Source of the DNA: Halococcus hamelinensis 100A6
Lineage (GTDB): Archaea > Halobacteriota > Halobacteria > Halobacteriales > Halococcaceae
NCBI RefSeq assembly: GCF_000336675.1
Contig: NZ_AOMB01000010.1
Location: 18,005 to 82,004, forward strand
Direction of reading: 5' to 3'
DNA: 64,000 nucleotides
The notes under the pieces were generated by a model that worked only from the letters and a program-made list of their open reading frames with translations, searched no databases and was not told the DNA's origin. The position numbers and the translations under genes are program-made. Position 1 is the first letter of the stretch, and every line of letters starts with the position of its first letter. Shown piece after piece: positions 33,053 through 42,604 of the stretch.

Positions 33053-34984
33053 TCACCGGCCGTAGAGCCGGTCGATGTCGTCCTCGTACCGGTCGAGGAT
33101 GTTGCGGCGTTTCTTCTTCATCGTCGGCGTCACGAGGTCGTTCTCCTCGGTGAACTCCTCGGGCGCGAGCACGAACCGTTTGATCCGCTCGTCGGGTTCG
33201 AACCGTTCGTTCACCACCTCGATCTCCTCGGTGATGCGGTCCTGTACCCGGTCGTCGTGACAGAGGTCCTCGGGGTCCCCGGGGAGGTCGATCCCCTCCT
33301 TCGTGGCCCACTCGCGGACGCGCCCGAGGTTCGGCACGACGATCGCGCTCACGAACTTCTCGCCGTCGCCGACCACCATACACTGCTCGACGAGCGGGTT
33401 GCTCGCGAAGGCGTCCTCGATCGGCCGTGGCGCGACGTTCTTCCCTGTGGAGAGCACGAGGAGCTGTTTCGAGCGCTCGCGGAAGGCGAGGTAGCCGTCG
33501 GGGCGCTGCTCGACGACGTCGCCCGTCCGGAACCACTTCCCGTCGAACGCGTCGTCGGTCTCCTCGGGGCGGTTCCAGTAGCCTTCGGTGACGTTCGGTC
33601 CCTTCACGAGGAGTTCGCCGACCTCGCCCTCGGCGTCGAAGTCGTTCGGGACCACCGTCGAGTCCACGCGGACTTCCTCGTCGTGGACGGGATAGCCGAT
33701 GGTGCCGATCTCCGGGGCTTCGGGCGGGTTGACCGCGACCACGGGTGCGGTCTCGGTGAGGCCGTAGCCCTCCAGGATCGGGAGGCCCATGGCGTGGAAC
33801 AGCCGGGCGAGGTCGGGCGAGAGGCTCCCGCCGCCGCTGATGAAGAAGTCGATGTTGCCGCCGACGCCCTCACGGACCTGGGAGAACACCAGCCGGTCGG
33901 CGAGCGCGTGTTTCGCTCGCAGCCCCGCGCCCGGCGACTCGCTCCCGTGGTAGGCTCGCCCCACCTCGGTAGCCCACCCGAAGATCCGGGAGCTCACTGC
34001 GGACCCCGAGGCCTGCTCGCGGATGGTGTCGTAGAGCTTCTCGTAGACCCGCGGCACGCTGGTGGCCGAACTGGGGGTGACGAGCGAGAAGTCCTCGCGG
34101 AGGGTGTCGGGGCTCTCGGCGTAGGCGACCGTGGAGCCGGCGGCGAACTGCATGAAGTGGCCCGCGAGGCGCTCGAAGACGTGCGCGAGCGGGAGGAAGG
34201 AGAGGCTGGTCGAACCGGGACCGATCGTCGGCGTGTCGCCCTTGTCGGGCCGGGGGCCGAACCGGCGGTAGACCTGGTCGACGTTCGCCCGGAAGTTGCG
34301 GTGGCTGAGCTTGACCCCCTTCGGCCGGCCGGTGGTGCCGGAGGTGTAGACGAGGCTCGCGAGCGCCTCCGGGTCGCGTCCGACGAACCACGACTCGTAC
34401 GCCTCGGCGTCGAAGGCCGCCGCGCCACGGTCGTGGACCTCGGCGAGCGTGAGGACGTCGTCGCGGTCGTCGTAGCCCTCGAAATCGTCGATGGAGACGA
34501 TGAACTCGAGATCGAGCGCCGCTTCGACTTCCAGCACTCGGTCGAGGAGCTCCCCGTTCTCGACCACGACGCCCGTCGCGCCCGGGTCGGAGAGGAGGTA
34601 CTCGACCTGGCGGGGCGACGAACTCGTGTACACTGTGGTCACGACCCCGCCGGCCGCGAGCAGCCCGAAGTCCGCCTGCGCCCACTCCATCCGGGTGTTC
34701 GAGAAGAGCCCGACCCGGTCGCCCGCTTCGACCCCGAGTTCGCGAAAGCCCGTCGCGAGGTTCCGGACGATCCCCCGCATCTCGTCATACGTCAGGTCGG
34801 CGAACTCGCCGTCGGGGGCGGCCGGGACCACCCCTCCGGCGAGCGAACGGTCGTAGATCCCGCCCTTGTACCGCTGGGCGACCCGCTCGGCGTTTCGAGC
34901 GGCACTCTCCTCGAACATGACCGGGAGCGTGCCCTCGCCGAGCACCTCGCTCTCGAAATCGGCTTCGGCCTCCTGCCAATCCAT
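33053..34984 (-). CDS. Long-chain acyl-CoA synthetase (AMP-forming)
   Basis: This 643-residue ANL enzyme has the AMP-binding P-loop YTSGTTGRPKGVKLSH, then GYGLTETAPVVAVNP, and WFRTGDVVEQRPDGYL. A C-terminal KQLLVLSTGKNVAPRPIED region replaces the usual K(V/L)SGxxxxP. It activates fatty acids with ATP and CoA. It ends in a region with MKKKRRNILDRYEDDI. It could feed beta-oxidation along with the acyl-CoA dehydrogenase at 48627, but the two are far apart. Confidence 0.92.
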   Translation of the reverse strand: MDWQEAEADFESEVLGEGTLPVMFEESAARNAERVAQRYKGGIYDRSLAGGVVPAAPDGEFADLTYDEMRGIVRNLATGFRELGVEAGDRVGLFSNTRMEWAQADFGLLAAGGVVTTVYTSSSPRQVEYLLSDPGATGVVVENGELLDRVLEVEAALDLEFIVSIDDFEGYDDRDDVLTLAEVHDRGAAAFDAEAYESWFVGRDPEALASLVYTSGTTGRPKGVKLSHRNFRANVDQVYRRFGPRPDKGDTPTIGPGSTSLSFLPLAHVFERLAGHFMQFAAGSTVAYAESPDTLREDFSLVTPSSATSVPRVYEKLYDTIREQASGSAVSSRIFGWATEVGRAYHGSESPGAGLRAKHALADRLVFSQVREGVGGNIDFFISGGGSLSPDLARLFHAMGLPILEGYGLTETAPVVAVNPPEAPEIGTIGYPVHDEEVRVDSTVVPNDFDAEGEVGELLVKGPNVTEGYWNRPEETDDAFDGKWFRTGDVVEQRPDGYLAFRERSKQLLVLSTGKNVAPRPIEDAFASNPLVEQCMVVGDGEKFVSAIVVPNLGRVREWATKEGIDLPGDPEDLCHDDRVQDRITEEIEVVNERFEPDERIKRFVLAPEEFTEENDLVTPTMKKKRRNILDRYEDDIDRLYGR

Positions 34985-35016
34985 ACCGAATCCTCACGTC
35001 CGGCGCACTAAAGCCC

Positions 35017-35919
35017 TCACTGTTCGTCGAGAAAGGCGAGGACGCCGCGGACGTTGAGCCGTTCCTCGGCGCGGGCCTTCCGCTCGGACCACACCGTCGC
35101 CATCCCCGTCTCCGCCACGAAGTAGTCGATGACCGCCTCGTCGTCGTCGAGTTCGGCGCGTTTCTCGCGGACGGCCGCGACCCACTCCTCCAGAACCCGC
35201 GCGTACCCGTCCATCAGCGGCTCCTCGTATCTGCGAGGACCGAAGTGGCCGAAACAGAGCGTCTCGGGCTCGATATCCTGGACGGTCTCGACGTCGTCGA
35301 GGCAGGTCTCGAGGTCGAAGTTCGCCGGCGGCGAGGTCTGGCGGATCCGTTCGACCGAGGGGATCCAGATCCCCGCCGCGTCGGCGGTGAAGAGGACGTC
35401 GTCCGTCCGGTCGTGGAACATCACCTGGTGGGGTGCGTGACCCGGCGCGTGGTGGACGTCGAGGGTGTGGTCGCCGAGGTCGACCTCGTCGCCGTCTTCG
35501 AGCCCCTCGATGCGGTCCTCGGGGACGGGCTTCGGCTCGGCGTAGAACTGCCACTGACTCTCGACGGCGGCCTTCGTCCCCGCGACCAGTCGGCTCGGGT
35601 CGACGAGGTGCGGGACGCCGATCTCGTGGGTCAACACCGTCGCGTTGGGACAGGCTTCGGCGAGATAGCCCGCGCCGCCGGCGTGGTCGAGGTGGACGTG
35701 GGTCGGCAGGACGTACGCCAGGTCGTCGCGCGCGACCCCGACCTCGTCGAGGGCGTCGAGGATGTTCTCGTATCGGGTGCCGATGCCGGTGTCGACGAGC
35801 GCTGGCTCCTCGGCGTCGACGATGTAGACGGCACCGTACTCCTCGGTGTCGTACATACCGGTGTCGACGTAGTGGAGGTCGGGACAGCCATCGACCGCGA
35901 AGACGTCACCGATTGCCAT
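35017..35919 (-). CDS. MBL-fold metallo-hydrolase
   Basis: This 300-residue metallo-beta-lactamase-fold protein has a dinuclear-metal motif THVHLDHAGG at about residue 72. A second His (HHAPGHAPHQ) and an Asp (LFTADAAG) act as further ligands, with CFGHFG late. It resembles glyoxalase II or a lactonase. The C-terminal helical part is longer than in minimal MBL enzymes. It begins 81 nt from divergent serS and ends 33 nt before the start of the acyl-CoA synthetase on the same strand, so it may share its transcript. Confidence 0.88.
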   Translation of the reverse strand: MAIGDVFAVDGCPDLHYVDTGMYDTEEYGAVYIVDAEEPALVDTGIGTRYENILDALDEVGVARDDLAYVLPTHVHLDHAGGAGYLAEACPNATVLTHEIGVPHLVDPSRLVAGTKAAVESQWQFYAEPKPVPEDRIEGLEDGDEVDLGDHTLDVHHAPGHAPHQVMFHDRTDDVLFTADAAGIWIPSVERIRQTSPPANFDLETCLDDVETVQDIEPETLCFGHFGPRRYEEPLMDGYARVLEEWVAAVREKRAELDDDEAVIDYFVAETGMATVWSERKARAEERLNVRGVLAFLDEQ

Positions 35920-35999
35920 GGACGACCCACGCGCGAGCGGGACGAAAAGCCTCCGGTCAAACAGTAGGACTTTGGCGGGCGGCCCGAAAGGGTCGGCAA

Positions 36000-37358
36000 A
36001 TGCTGAGCAGACAGTTCCTCCGCGACCACACCGAGGCGGTCCGCGAGGCGCTCGCCGCCCGCGGGACCGACGACGTCGACCTCGACGCGGTGCTCGACCT
36101 CGACGAGGAGTGGCGCGAAGCCAAGAACCGCGGCGACGAACTCCGCCACGAACGCAACGAGATATCGAGCCGCATCGGCGAGCTCAAAGCCGCCGGCGAG
36201 GACGAGGAGGCCGAGGAAGCCATCGAGCGCTCCTCGGAACTCAAAAGCGAGATCGACGAGGTCGAAGACCGGGCCAACGACCTCGAAGCCGACCTCGACG
36301 AGGCGCTGCTTCGAATTCCAAATATCCTCCACGACAGCGTTCCTGCCGGTGAAGACGAATCGGACAACGTCGAACTCCGGCGCGAGGGGTTCGAGGCGTT
36401 GCGCGAATTGCCCGAGACCGTCACGCCGCACTACGACCTCGGCGAGGAGCTGGACGTCCTCGACTTCGAGCGCGGCGCGAAGGTCTCGGGCGGTGGTTTT
36501 TACTTCCTGAAGGGCGACGGCGCGCGGCTCGAACACGCCCTGATCCAGTTCATGCTCGACGTCCACCGCGAGCAGGACTACGTCGATATCTTCCCACCGA
36601 TCCCGATCAACAGCCGGTCGATGACCGGCACGGGTCAGCTCCCGAAGTTCGCCGACGACGCCTACAAGCTCGACGACGAGGACCTCTGGCTCTGTCCGAC
36701 TGCGGAGGTGCCGGTGACGAACATGTACGCCGACGACATCCTCCTGCGGGACGACCTGCCGCTCAAACACCAGGCGTACACCCCGAACTTCCGCCAGGAG
36801 GCGGGCGAACACGGCACCGAGACCCGTGGGATCGTCCGAGTCCACCAGTTCAACAAGGTCGAGATGGTGAACTTCGTCGAGCCGGCGTCGAGCTACGAGC
36901 GCTTCGAGGGCCTGCTCGACGAAGCCGAGGAGGTCCTCCGACGGCTCGACCTCCCCTACCGCGTGCTCGAGATCTGTGCGGGCGACATCGGCTTCAAGGC
37001 CGCAAAGCAGGTCGACCTCGAACTCTGGGCCCCCGGCGACGACATGGACGACGGGCCCGAGGAAGGCGGGCGGTGGCTCGAGGTCTCGTCGGTCTCGAAC
37101 TTCGAAGCGTTCCAGGCCCGGCGGGCGGGCCTGCGCTACCGGCCCGAGCGCCACGAGTCGGCGGCGTACCTCCACACCCTCAACGCCTCGGGGCTCGCGC
37201 TGCCGCGCGTGATGGTCGCGATTTTGGAGTACTATCAGAATCCCGATGGTACCGTCGAGGTGCCCGAGGCGCTCCGGCCGTATCTCGGCGGGCAAGAAGT
37301 CATCGAGGGGCACGAACCCGTCGGCGAGAGCGCGGTCGGCGCTGGGCGAAAGGAGTAG
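36000..37358 (+). CDS. serS: Seryl-tRNA synthetase
   Basis: This 452-residue class II synthetase has an N-terminal coiled-coil arm (about 28-105) that recognises the tRNA-Ser variable arm. The catalytic domain has motif 1 around DIFPPIPINSRSM, motif 2 FRQEAGEHGTETRGIVRVHQF (about residue 265), and motif 3 GLALPRVMVAILEYYQ. It is the standard type, not the rare methanogenic SerRS. The ATG at 36000 sits at the boundary of the divergent promoter. A repeat-rich non-coding region begins after it. Confidence 0.95.
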   Translation: MLSRQFLRDHTEAVREALAARGTDDVDLDAVLDLDEEWREAKNRGDELRHERNEISSRIGELKAAGEDEEAEEAIERSSELKSEIDEVEDRANDLEADLDEALLRIPNILHDSVPAGEDESDNVELRREGFEALRELPETVTPHYDLGEELDVLDFERGAKVSGGGFYFLKGDGARLEHALIQFMLDVHREQDYVDIFPPIPINSRSMTGTGQLPKFADDAYKLDDEDLWLCPTAEVPVTNMYADDILLRDDLPLKHQAYTPNFRQEAGEHGTETRGIVRVHQFNKVEMVNFVEPASSYERFEGLLDEAEEVLRRLDLPYRVLEICAGDIGFKAAKQVDLELWAPGDDMDDGPEEGGRWLEVSSVSNFEAFQARRAGLRYRPERHESAAYLHTLNASGLALPRVMVAILEYYQNPDGTVEVPEALRPYLGGQEVIEGHEPVGESAVGAGRKE

Positions 37359-37481
37359 ACGACGATTTCGGTCGGTCCCTGATTTCGGAACTGTCTTTCC
37401 CGCTGTTTCCTCCTCCGAGTCTGTATCCTGATCTGTCTATCCAGCTGGTTCGTCTACGGCAAATCCCGGTGCAAACGAGAA

Positions 37482-37747
37482 CCGCACAGCACCGCCACCG
37501 CTCCCGCCCCGCACGGGCCACGTGCCTCCCCAGCCGATTCGCTTCGCTCGGACTCCGTCCTCACTCGCTCATCCACTGGCAGAGCAAAGCTCTCTCGTGA
37601 TCGTCAAAAGAGTCTCCGACTCTTTTGGACCTCGCGGAGCTTCGCTCCGCTCAGTGACGAAAATCGGAGATTTTCGAACCACCTCCCGGTGGTCGGCCAC
37701 GCCTCGCTCCCCGTTCGCATCGAGGTTCTCGCTTCGCTCGAACCTCG
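37482..37747. repeat. Composite repeat region with hairpin cassette, copy 2
   Basis: Module B (37482-37496), module C CCTCCCCAGCCGATTCG (37525-37541), then the hairpin cassette identical to copy 1 at 37581-37703. A sixth hairpin, CGAGGTTC/GAACCTCG, is at 37721-37747. Compared with copy 1 (CGAGGCGC/GCGCCTCG) it has two compensatory base-pair changes. The 458-nt stretch 37359-37816 between serS and the NTF2-like gene holds nothing else I can support. Confidence 0.92.
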
Positions 37748-37816
37748 CCGTTCGGACCGGTCGCGAGCGCGCGCCACCGCGGCTGGTCTGTGTCGGAGTC
37801 GACGCGCCATCGCGAC

Positions 37817-38146
37817 TCAGTTGGTGAAGGTCTCGATGTGGGAAATGGCCCCGTTCTCGACGGTGTGGACGTCGACGAACCCGAAGAGCGGGTCGCCGTC
37901 GGCATCGAGCAGCGTCCCGCGGACCGCGAACTCGCTGTCGTCCTCGTTGGCACAGACTGCGTCGAGCGCGTGGCTGGTGTCGGTCAGCGGGCGGTCGTCG
38001 CGCATGAACCCGACGAACGTGTCGGGGCCGTCGATGGTGCGGTCGGGGCGGTCGTGGACGAAGCCGGACGCGAGGAGCGCACGGAGGTCGTCGTATCGGC
38101 CCTCGTCGATGGCGCTGTAGTAGGCTTCGACGGGTTGCTCGGCCAT
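37817..38146 (-). CDS. SnoaL/NTF2-like protein
   Basis: This 109-residue protein has the NTF2-like cone fold. The opening helix is VEAYYSAIDEGRYDDLRALL. A hydrophobic core and beta-strands (FAVRGTLLDADGDPLFGFVDVHTVENGAISHIETF) follow. The family includes polyketide cyclases, ketosteroid isomerases and simple ligand-binding proteins. No particular catalytic residue is obvious, so the substrate is unknown. Codon bias fits neighbours, and it lies just downstream of the repeat region. Confidence 0.82.
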   Translation of the reverse strand: MAEQPVEAYYSAIDEGRYDDLRALLASGFVHDRPDRTIDGPDTFVGFMRDDRPLTDTSHALDAVCANEDDSEFAVRGTLLDADGDPLFGFVDVHTVENGAISHIETFTN

Positions 38147-38276
38147 GCCCAGCGCTATCGGGTCTTTCCGACAAGAACCTGCCGGCGGGTTCCGGCTACT
38201 CGGCGAGGTGCATGTGTGGCTCGGTCATCGCTCACACGCTCGATCCCCGGCGAGCGGCATACCGATCGTGTCCGTC

Positions 38277-38519
38277 TCAGGGGATCACTTGCTCGCCGTC
38301 GTCGTAGACCGCGATCGCGTCGACGGGGCAGACCCGTGCCGCGAACTTCGCGTCGAGCTCCGCCTCGGGCGGTATCTCGCGCACCACGGTGTCGTCCTCG
38401 CGTTCCTCGCCGTCGACGAGCACGGCCTTGCCGGCGTCCTCGTCGCGCTCGAACCCCTCCCACTCCGCGACGCACTGGAACATCCCGATACAGGTGTCGC
38501 GGTCGTACTCGATTCGCAT
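38277..38519 (-). CDS. Ferredoxin with three-cysteine cluster motif
   Basis: This 80-residue protein starts with MRIEYDRDTCIGMFQC, then has a long acidic middle and CPVDAIAVYDDGEQ near the end. Only three cysteines fit the cluster: two in CIGMFQC and one in CPVDAI. A CX5C..CP pattern like this is that of a [3Fe-4S] (P450-type) ferredoxin. It probably transfers single electrons to an unknown oxidase. The ATG at 38519 is chosen over a longer frame that begins in repeat DNA. Confidence 0.8.
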   Translation of the reverse strand: MRIEYDRDTCIGMFQCVAEWEGFERDEDAGKAVLVDGEEREDDTVVREIPPEAELDAKFAARVCPVDAIAVYDDGEQVIP

Positions 38520-38688
38520 ACCCAGGCTTTCGCCGGTGGCGACATAGGCGTGACGGGCCGAACCGGAAAACGGGAGCTGAGTCACACTCCCACCCACCGC
38601 GTGGCGGTTGACGCGCGGTGTGCGGGCCGCCCACGGGCGGCCCGCGACGCCCGTGCGAGGGATGACTGAGCGAACGGAGTGAGCGAAG

Positions 38689-38741
38689 GAATCGGCTGGG
38701 GAGGTTCGTGGCCGTTGCGGGGCGGGAGCGGTGCTGTGCGG
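38689..38741 (-). repeat. Modules C and B in inverted orientation
   Basis: Reverse-complement copies of module C (38689-38704, 16 nt) and module B (38727-38741, 14 of 15) match those at 37482-37541 and 61900-61947 but face the other way. It lies in the 424-nt gene-free gap 38520-38943, whose remaining sequence is only the promoter of hel308. Confidence 0.75.
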
Positions 38742-38912
38742 CTCTCATTTGTGTCGGGATTCGTGTTGGTGCGTTACGGCTCGGTTATCGCTCTCTCCGT
38801 TCCACGTCGTTACGTTACGGCTCTACCATCGTTCTCTCCTCTTTCGCCCTCCTCAGTTCAGTACCGTCCCCGTGTACCGGGTTCTTTCACCTCCACCGTG
38901 CGAGGACGACAG

Positions 38913-38918
38913 TTTAAA
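38913..38918 (+). promoter_or_regulatory. TATA box of hel308
   Basis: TTTAAA lies 25 nt upstream of the ATG at 38944. A GAGGAG sits directly before the start and may help ribosome binding if a short leader exists. Confidence 0.55.
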
Positions 38919-38943
38919 CCCTGGAACCGGCAGAGAGGAGACA

Positions 38944-41169
38944 ATGAACGTCACCGAACTGTCGGGGGTTCCTGACTGGTTACCCGACCACCTGCGTGAC
39001 GAGGGCGTCGAGGAGCTCTACCCGCCCCAGGCCGAGGCGGTCGAGGCGGGGGCCACGGAGGGCGAGAGCCTCGTGGCGAGCGTGCCGACGGCCTCCGGGA
39101 AGACACTGATCGCCGAACTCGCGATGACGGCCAGCGTCGCGCGCGGCGGGACCGCCCTCTACATCGTGCCGCTCCGCGCGCTCGCGGGCGAGAAACGCAC
39201 CGAGTTCGAGGCCTTCGAACAGTACGGCCTCACGGTCGGCGTTTCCACGGGGAACTACGACTCCGACGGCGAGTGGCTCGCGACCTGTGACATCATCGTC
39301 GCCACCAGCGAGAAGGTGGATTCGCTCGTGCGCAACGGCGCGCCGTGGATCGACGACCTGTCCTGTGTGGTGGCCGACGAGGTCCACCTCGTGGACGACG
39401 GGAATCGCGGGCCGACGCTCGAAGTCACCCTCGCGAAGCTCCGCCAGCGCAACCCCGGCCTCCAGGTCGTGGCGCTCTCGGCCACCATCGGCAACCCCGA
39501 GATCCTCGCCGAGTGGCTCGACGCCGAACTCGTCGACTCGACGTGGCGACCCATCGACCTGAAGAAGGGCGTCCACTACGGGCAGGCAGTCCATTTAGAG
39601 GACGGCAACCAACGCGAACTCCAAGTCAGGGACGGCGAGAAGGCCACCGAGGCCATCGTCCGTGACACCCTGAACGACGGCGGCTCGACGCTGGTGTTCG
39701 TGAACTCCCGGCGCAACGCCGAGGCCGCGGCCCGGCGGCTCGCCGGCACGGTCGAGAACGAACTCACGAACGAGGAACGGACCCAGTTGGCGAGCGTCGC
39801 GGCCGAGATCCGGGACGTGAGCGACACCGAGACCAGTGAAGACCTCGCGAGCGCGGTCGAGCGCGGCGGCGCGTTCCACCACGCCGGCCTCGCGAGCGAG
39901 CACCGCGAACTCGTCGAGGGCGCGTTCCGGGATCGACTCCTGAAGGTGGTCTCGGCTACCCCGACGCTCGCGGCGGGGGTCAACACCCCGAGCCGCCGGG
40001 TCGTGGTGCGCGACTGGCGACGGTATTCGGGTGAAGCCGGCGGGATGGCCCCGCTCTCCGTGCTCGAAGTCCACCAGATGTGTGGCCGGGCGGGGCGGCC
40101 GGGACTCGACCCCTACGGCGAGGCGCTCCTGCTCGCGAAGAGCCACGACGAACTCGACGAACTCTTCGATCGGTACATCTGGACCGACCCCGAGGCCGTG
40201 CGCTCGAAACTCGCCGCCGAACCCGCCCTGCGGACGCATCTCCTCGCAACCGTGGCCTCGGGCTTTGCGAGTTCGCGCGAGGGCCTGCTCGAATTCCTCG
40301 ACCAGACGCTCTACGCAACGCAGACGACGGAAGGCGGTCGGTTGGAGCGCGTCACGGACGACATGCTCGACTACCTCGAAGTCAACGACTTCCTCGAACG
40401 CGACGGCGACGACCTCACCGCGACCTCCCTGGGGCACACCGTCTCGCGGCTCTACCTCGACCCGATGAGCGCCGCCGAGATCGTCGACGGGCTGCAAACG
40501 GCCGAGGACCGCCCGAGCGCGCTCGGCCTCTTCCACCTCGTGAGCCGTACGCCCGACATGTACGAACTCTACCTCCGATCGGGCGACCGCGAGGAGTACA
40601 CCATGCTCGCCAACGAGCGCGAGACCGAACTCCTGGGCATGAAACCCAGCGAGTTCGAGGCCCGCTGGGAAGACTGGCTCTCGGCGCTCAAGACCGCCCG
40701 CCTCCTCGAAGACTGGGCGAGCGAACTCGACGAGAGCGAGATCACGGACCGGTACTCCGTGGGACCGGGGGATCTCAGAGGCAAAGTCGATACCGCGGAG
40801 TGGCTGCTCTCGGCCGCCGAACGCCTCGCGGGCGAACTCGGGCTGGAGTGGGCCCCCGCCGTGCGGGAGGCCCGGACCAGGGTCGCCAACGGGATCCGCA
40901 CCGAACTCATCGACCTCGCGGGTGTACGCGGCGTGGGTCGCAAGCGCGCCCGCCGGCTCTACGAGGCCGGGATCGAGACCCGGACCGACCTCCGGAACGC
41001 CGACAAGGCGGTCGTGCTGGGCGCGCTCCGTGGCCGCCGCAAGACCGCCGAGAACGTCCTCGACAACGTGGGGCGGACCGACCCCTCGATGGCGGACGTC
41101 GAGGCCGACGGGTCGGTGGCGGTCGTGGGCGAGGGGGAGAACGACCAGTCGAACCTCGGGGAGTTCTGA
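38944..41169 (+). CDS. hel308: Hel308 DNA helicase
   Basis: This 741-residue Ski2-like archaeal repair helicase unwinds forked DNA, 3' to 5'. Residues 48-54 (PTASGKT) are Walker A. DEVH is at 145-148. Motif III is LSATIGN and motif VI is [13 protein letters not shown]. The C-terminal region has a helix-hairpin-helix ([20 protein letters not shown]). The ATG at 38944 ([13 protein letters not shown]) matches the family. KEOPS subunit Cgi121 follows 20 nt later, an arrangement that I recall in other haloarchaea. Confidence 0.94.
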   Translation: MNVTELSGVPDWLPDHLRDEGVEELYPPQAEAVEAGATEGESLVASVPTASGKTLIAELAMTASVARGGTALYIVPLRALAGEKRTEFEAFEQYGLTVGVSTGNYDSDGEWLATCDIIVATSEKVDSLVRNGAPWIDDLSCVVADEVHLVDDGNRGPTLEVTLAKLRQRNPGLQVVALSATIGNPEILAEWLDAELVDSTWRPIDLKKGVHYGQAVHLEDGNQRELQVRDGEKATEAIVRDTLNDGGSTLVFVNSRRNAEAAARRLAGTVENELTNEERTQLASVAAEIRDVSDTETSEDLASAVERGGAFHHAGLASEHRELVEGAFRDRLLKVVSATPTLAAGVNTPSRRVVVRDWRRYSGEAGGMAPLSVLEVHQMCGRAGRPGLDPYGEALLLAKSHDELDELFDRYIWTDPEAVRSKLAAEPALRTHLLATVASGFASSREGLLEFLDQTLYATQTTEGGRLERVTDDMLDYLEVNDFLERDGDDLTATSLGHTVSRLYLDPMSAAEIVDGLQTAEDRPSALGLFHLVSRTPDMYELYLRSGDREEYTMLANERETELLGMKPSEFEARWEDWLSALKTARLLEDWASELDESEITDRYSVGPGDLRGKVDTAEWLLSAAERLAGELGLEWAPAVREARTRVANGIRTELIDLAGVRGVGRKRARRLYEAGIETRTDLRNADKAVVLGALRGRRKTAENVLDNVGRTDPSMADVEADGSVAVVGEGENDQSNLGEF

Positions 41170-41188
41170 TGGCGGTCGAGGGCATCTG

Positions 41189-41698
41189 ATGGAACTCGTC
41201 GAAGGCGAGACTACGATCGAAGACGTCGGCGAGTTCGTGGCGTGGCTCGACGGGATCGGCGACGACCACGACTGTACGATTCAGGCGTTCGACGCGCGGT
41301 ACGTCGTCTCGCGCGCCCACCTCGCACGAGCGCTCGAACTCGCCGACCGGGCGCGCGAGCGCGGCGAGGCCGTCGCCCGCGACCGCGGCGTCGAGGTCAT
41401 GCTCTACGCCGCGGGCCGTCGCCAGATCGACCGGGCGCTCGAATGCGGGGTACGCGAGGGCCGCGGGCCGGTCGTCGTGCTCGTCGCCGCCGACGGGGCC
41501 GACGACCCGGTCCAAGCCGAGCGGGCAGCTGCGAGCGCCGTCGGGGCCGAACTCGACCAGTGCGGAACGCTCGGGGACTACGATCCCGAACGGGTTCGGG
41601 CCTACTTCGACATCGCGGACCCCGAACTCGATGCCACCGACGCGGGCCTCGAAGCCCTGGTGCTCGAACGCGTCGCGCTCCTCGACGTCGAGAAGTAG
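41189..41698 (+). CDS. KEOPS complex subunit Cgi121
   Basis: This 169-residue protein looks like Cgi121, the KEOPS subunit that recruits tRNA for t6A modification. It starts MELVEGETTIEDVGEF and has the typical DARYVVSRAHLARALELA and VEVMLYAAGRRQIDRALE. The gene follows hel308 after 20 nt on the same strand, so the two are probably co-transcribed. The remaining KEOPS genes (Kae1-Bud32, Pcc1) are not in the window. Confidence 0.88.
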   Translation: MELVEGETTIEDVGEFVAWLDGIGDDHDCTIQAFDARYVVSRAHLARALELADRARERGEAVARDRGVEVMLYAAGRRQIDRALECGVREGRGPVVVLVAADGADDPVQAERAAASAVGAELDQCGTLGDYDPERVRAYFDIADPELDATDAGLEALVLERVALLDVEK

Positions 41699-41737
41699 GG
41701 TCCGAACCCTCATACCCCTCCTCGACCTGTGTGACGT

Positions 41738-42604
41738 ATGACAACCGAAGCGCTGGACGCGAATTCCGACGTCACGTCGGGGACGGTGACGGTCGAGGTC
41801 GGCGACGAACGGGTCGGCCTTCGGTACTTCGCCGCGGGCGAGGAGCACGAGGGGCCACCGGTGGTCCTGCTCCACGGCATCGGCCTCGACGCGGCGACCG
41901 TCTCGTGGCGGCACGCGCTCCCCGCGCTCGCCGACGACCGACGGGTGTTCGCGTTCGACTTCCCCGGTCACGGCGAGAGCGACCACCTCCGGTCGTACAC
42001 CCACCAGCGCTACCTCGAGACCCTCGATGGCTTCCTCGGGGCGCTCGATATCGACCGGGCGGCGCTCGCCGGGATCTCGATGGGTGGTGGGGTCGCGCTC
42101 GGTTACGCGCTCGACGCCCCCGAGCGGGTCGAACGCCTCGTGCTGGTCGACAGCTACGGGCTCGGTCGCGACGCACCCTGGCGACCCGGCGGCTCGATGT
42201 TGCTCAACGTGCCGGGCTTCGACGGGCTGCTCGGGGCCGGCCTCTCGAACCCGATGGCCGTGGCGGCGAGCCTCGGCGGTATCGCCGTCGACCCCTCGCC
42301 CGGCTTCGTCGCCGACGTCCAGCGCGCCGTCGGCCCGGCGGCGGCGCGCGCGCTCGGCGAGTGGCAGCGCGACGAGTTCCGGGCGACCGGGCTCAAGACG
42401 TGCTATCTCGACCGACTGGCGGAGGTCGAGCTGCCGACGCTGCTGGTCCACGGTCGCGAGGACCCGATCTTCCCCGTTCACTGGTCGGAACGCGCCACCC
42501 AGGAGATACCCGACGCGCGGTTCGTCGCGTTCGAGGCGTGTGGCCACTGGCCGCCGCGTGAGTACCCTGAAAAGTTCAACCGCGTCGTCGGTCGATTTCT
42601 CTAG
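41738..42604 (+). CDS. Alpha/beta hydrolase
   Basis: This 288-residue alpha/beta hydrolase has the nucleophile elbow GISMGG (Ser about residue 111), a catalytic-type Asp in HGREDPIFP and His in CGHWPP. The oxyanion region is VLLHGIGLDA. Substrate unknown: esterase, lipase or C-C hydrolase are all possible. It ends with a 4-nt tail-to-tail overlap with phaJ-like MaoC (42601-42604). A relation to PHA metabolism, perhaps as a depolymerase-like enzyme, is only suggested by position. Confidence 0.87.
   Translation: MTTEALDANSDVTSGTVTVEVGDERVGLRYFAAGEEHEGPPVVLLHGIGLDAATVSWRHALPALADDRRVFAFDFPGHGESDHLRSYTHQRYLETLDGFLGALDIDRAALAGISMGGGVALGYALDAPERVERLVLVDSYGLGRDAPWRPGGSMLLNVPGFDGLLGAGLSNPMAVAASLGGIAVDPSPGFVADVQRAVGPAAARALGEWQRDEFRATGLKTCYLDRLAEVELPTLLVHGREDPIFPVHWSERATQEIPDARFVAFEACGHWPPREYPEKFNRVVGRFL

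Noticed and set aside
34866..35057. Several short plus-strand frames over the acyl-CoA synthetase and MBL genes
   Set aside because: Shadows with Ser/Arg-rich composition and no start signals.
37522..37827. 101-residue plus-strand frame next to serS
   Set aside because: It is only the translation of the hairpin cassette and module C.
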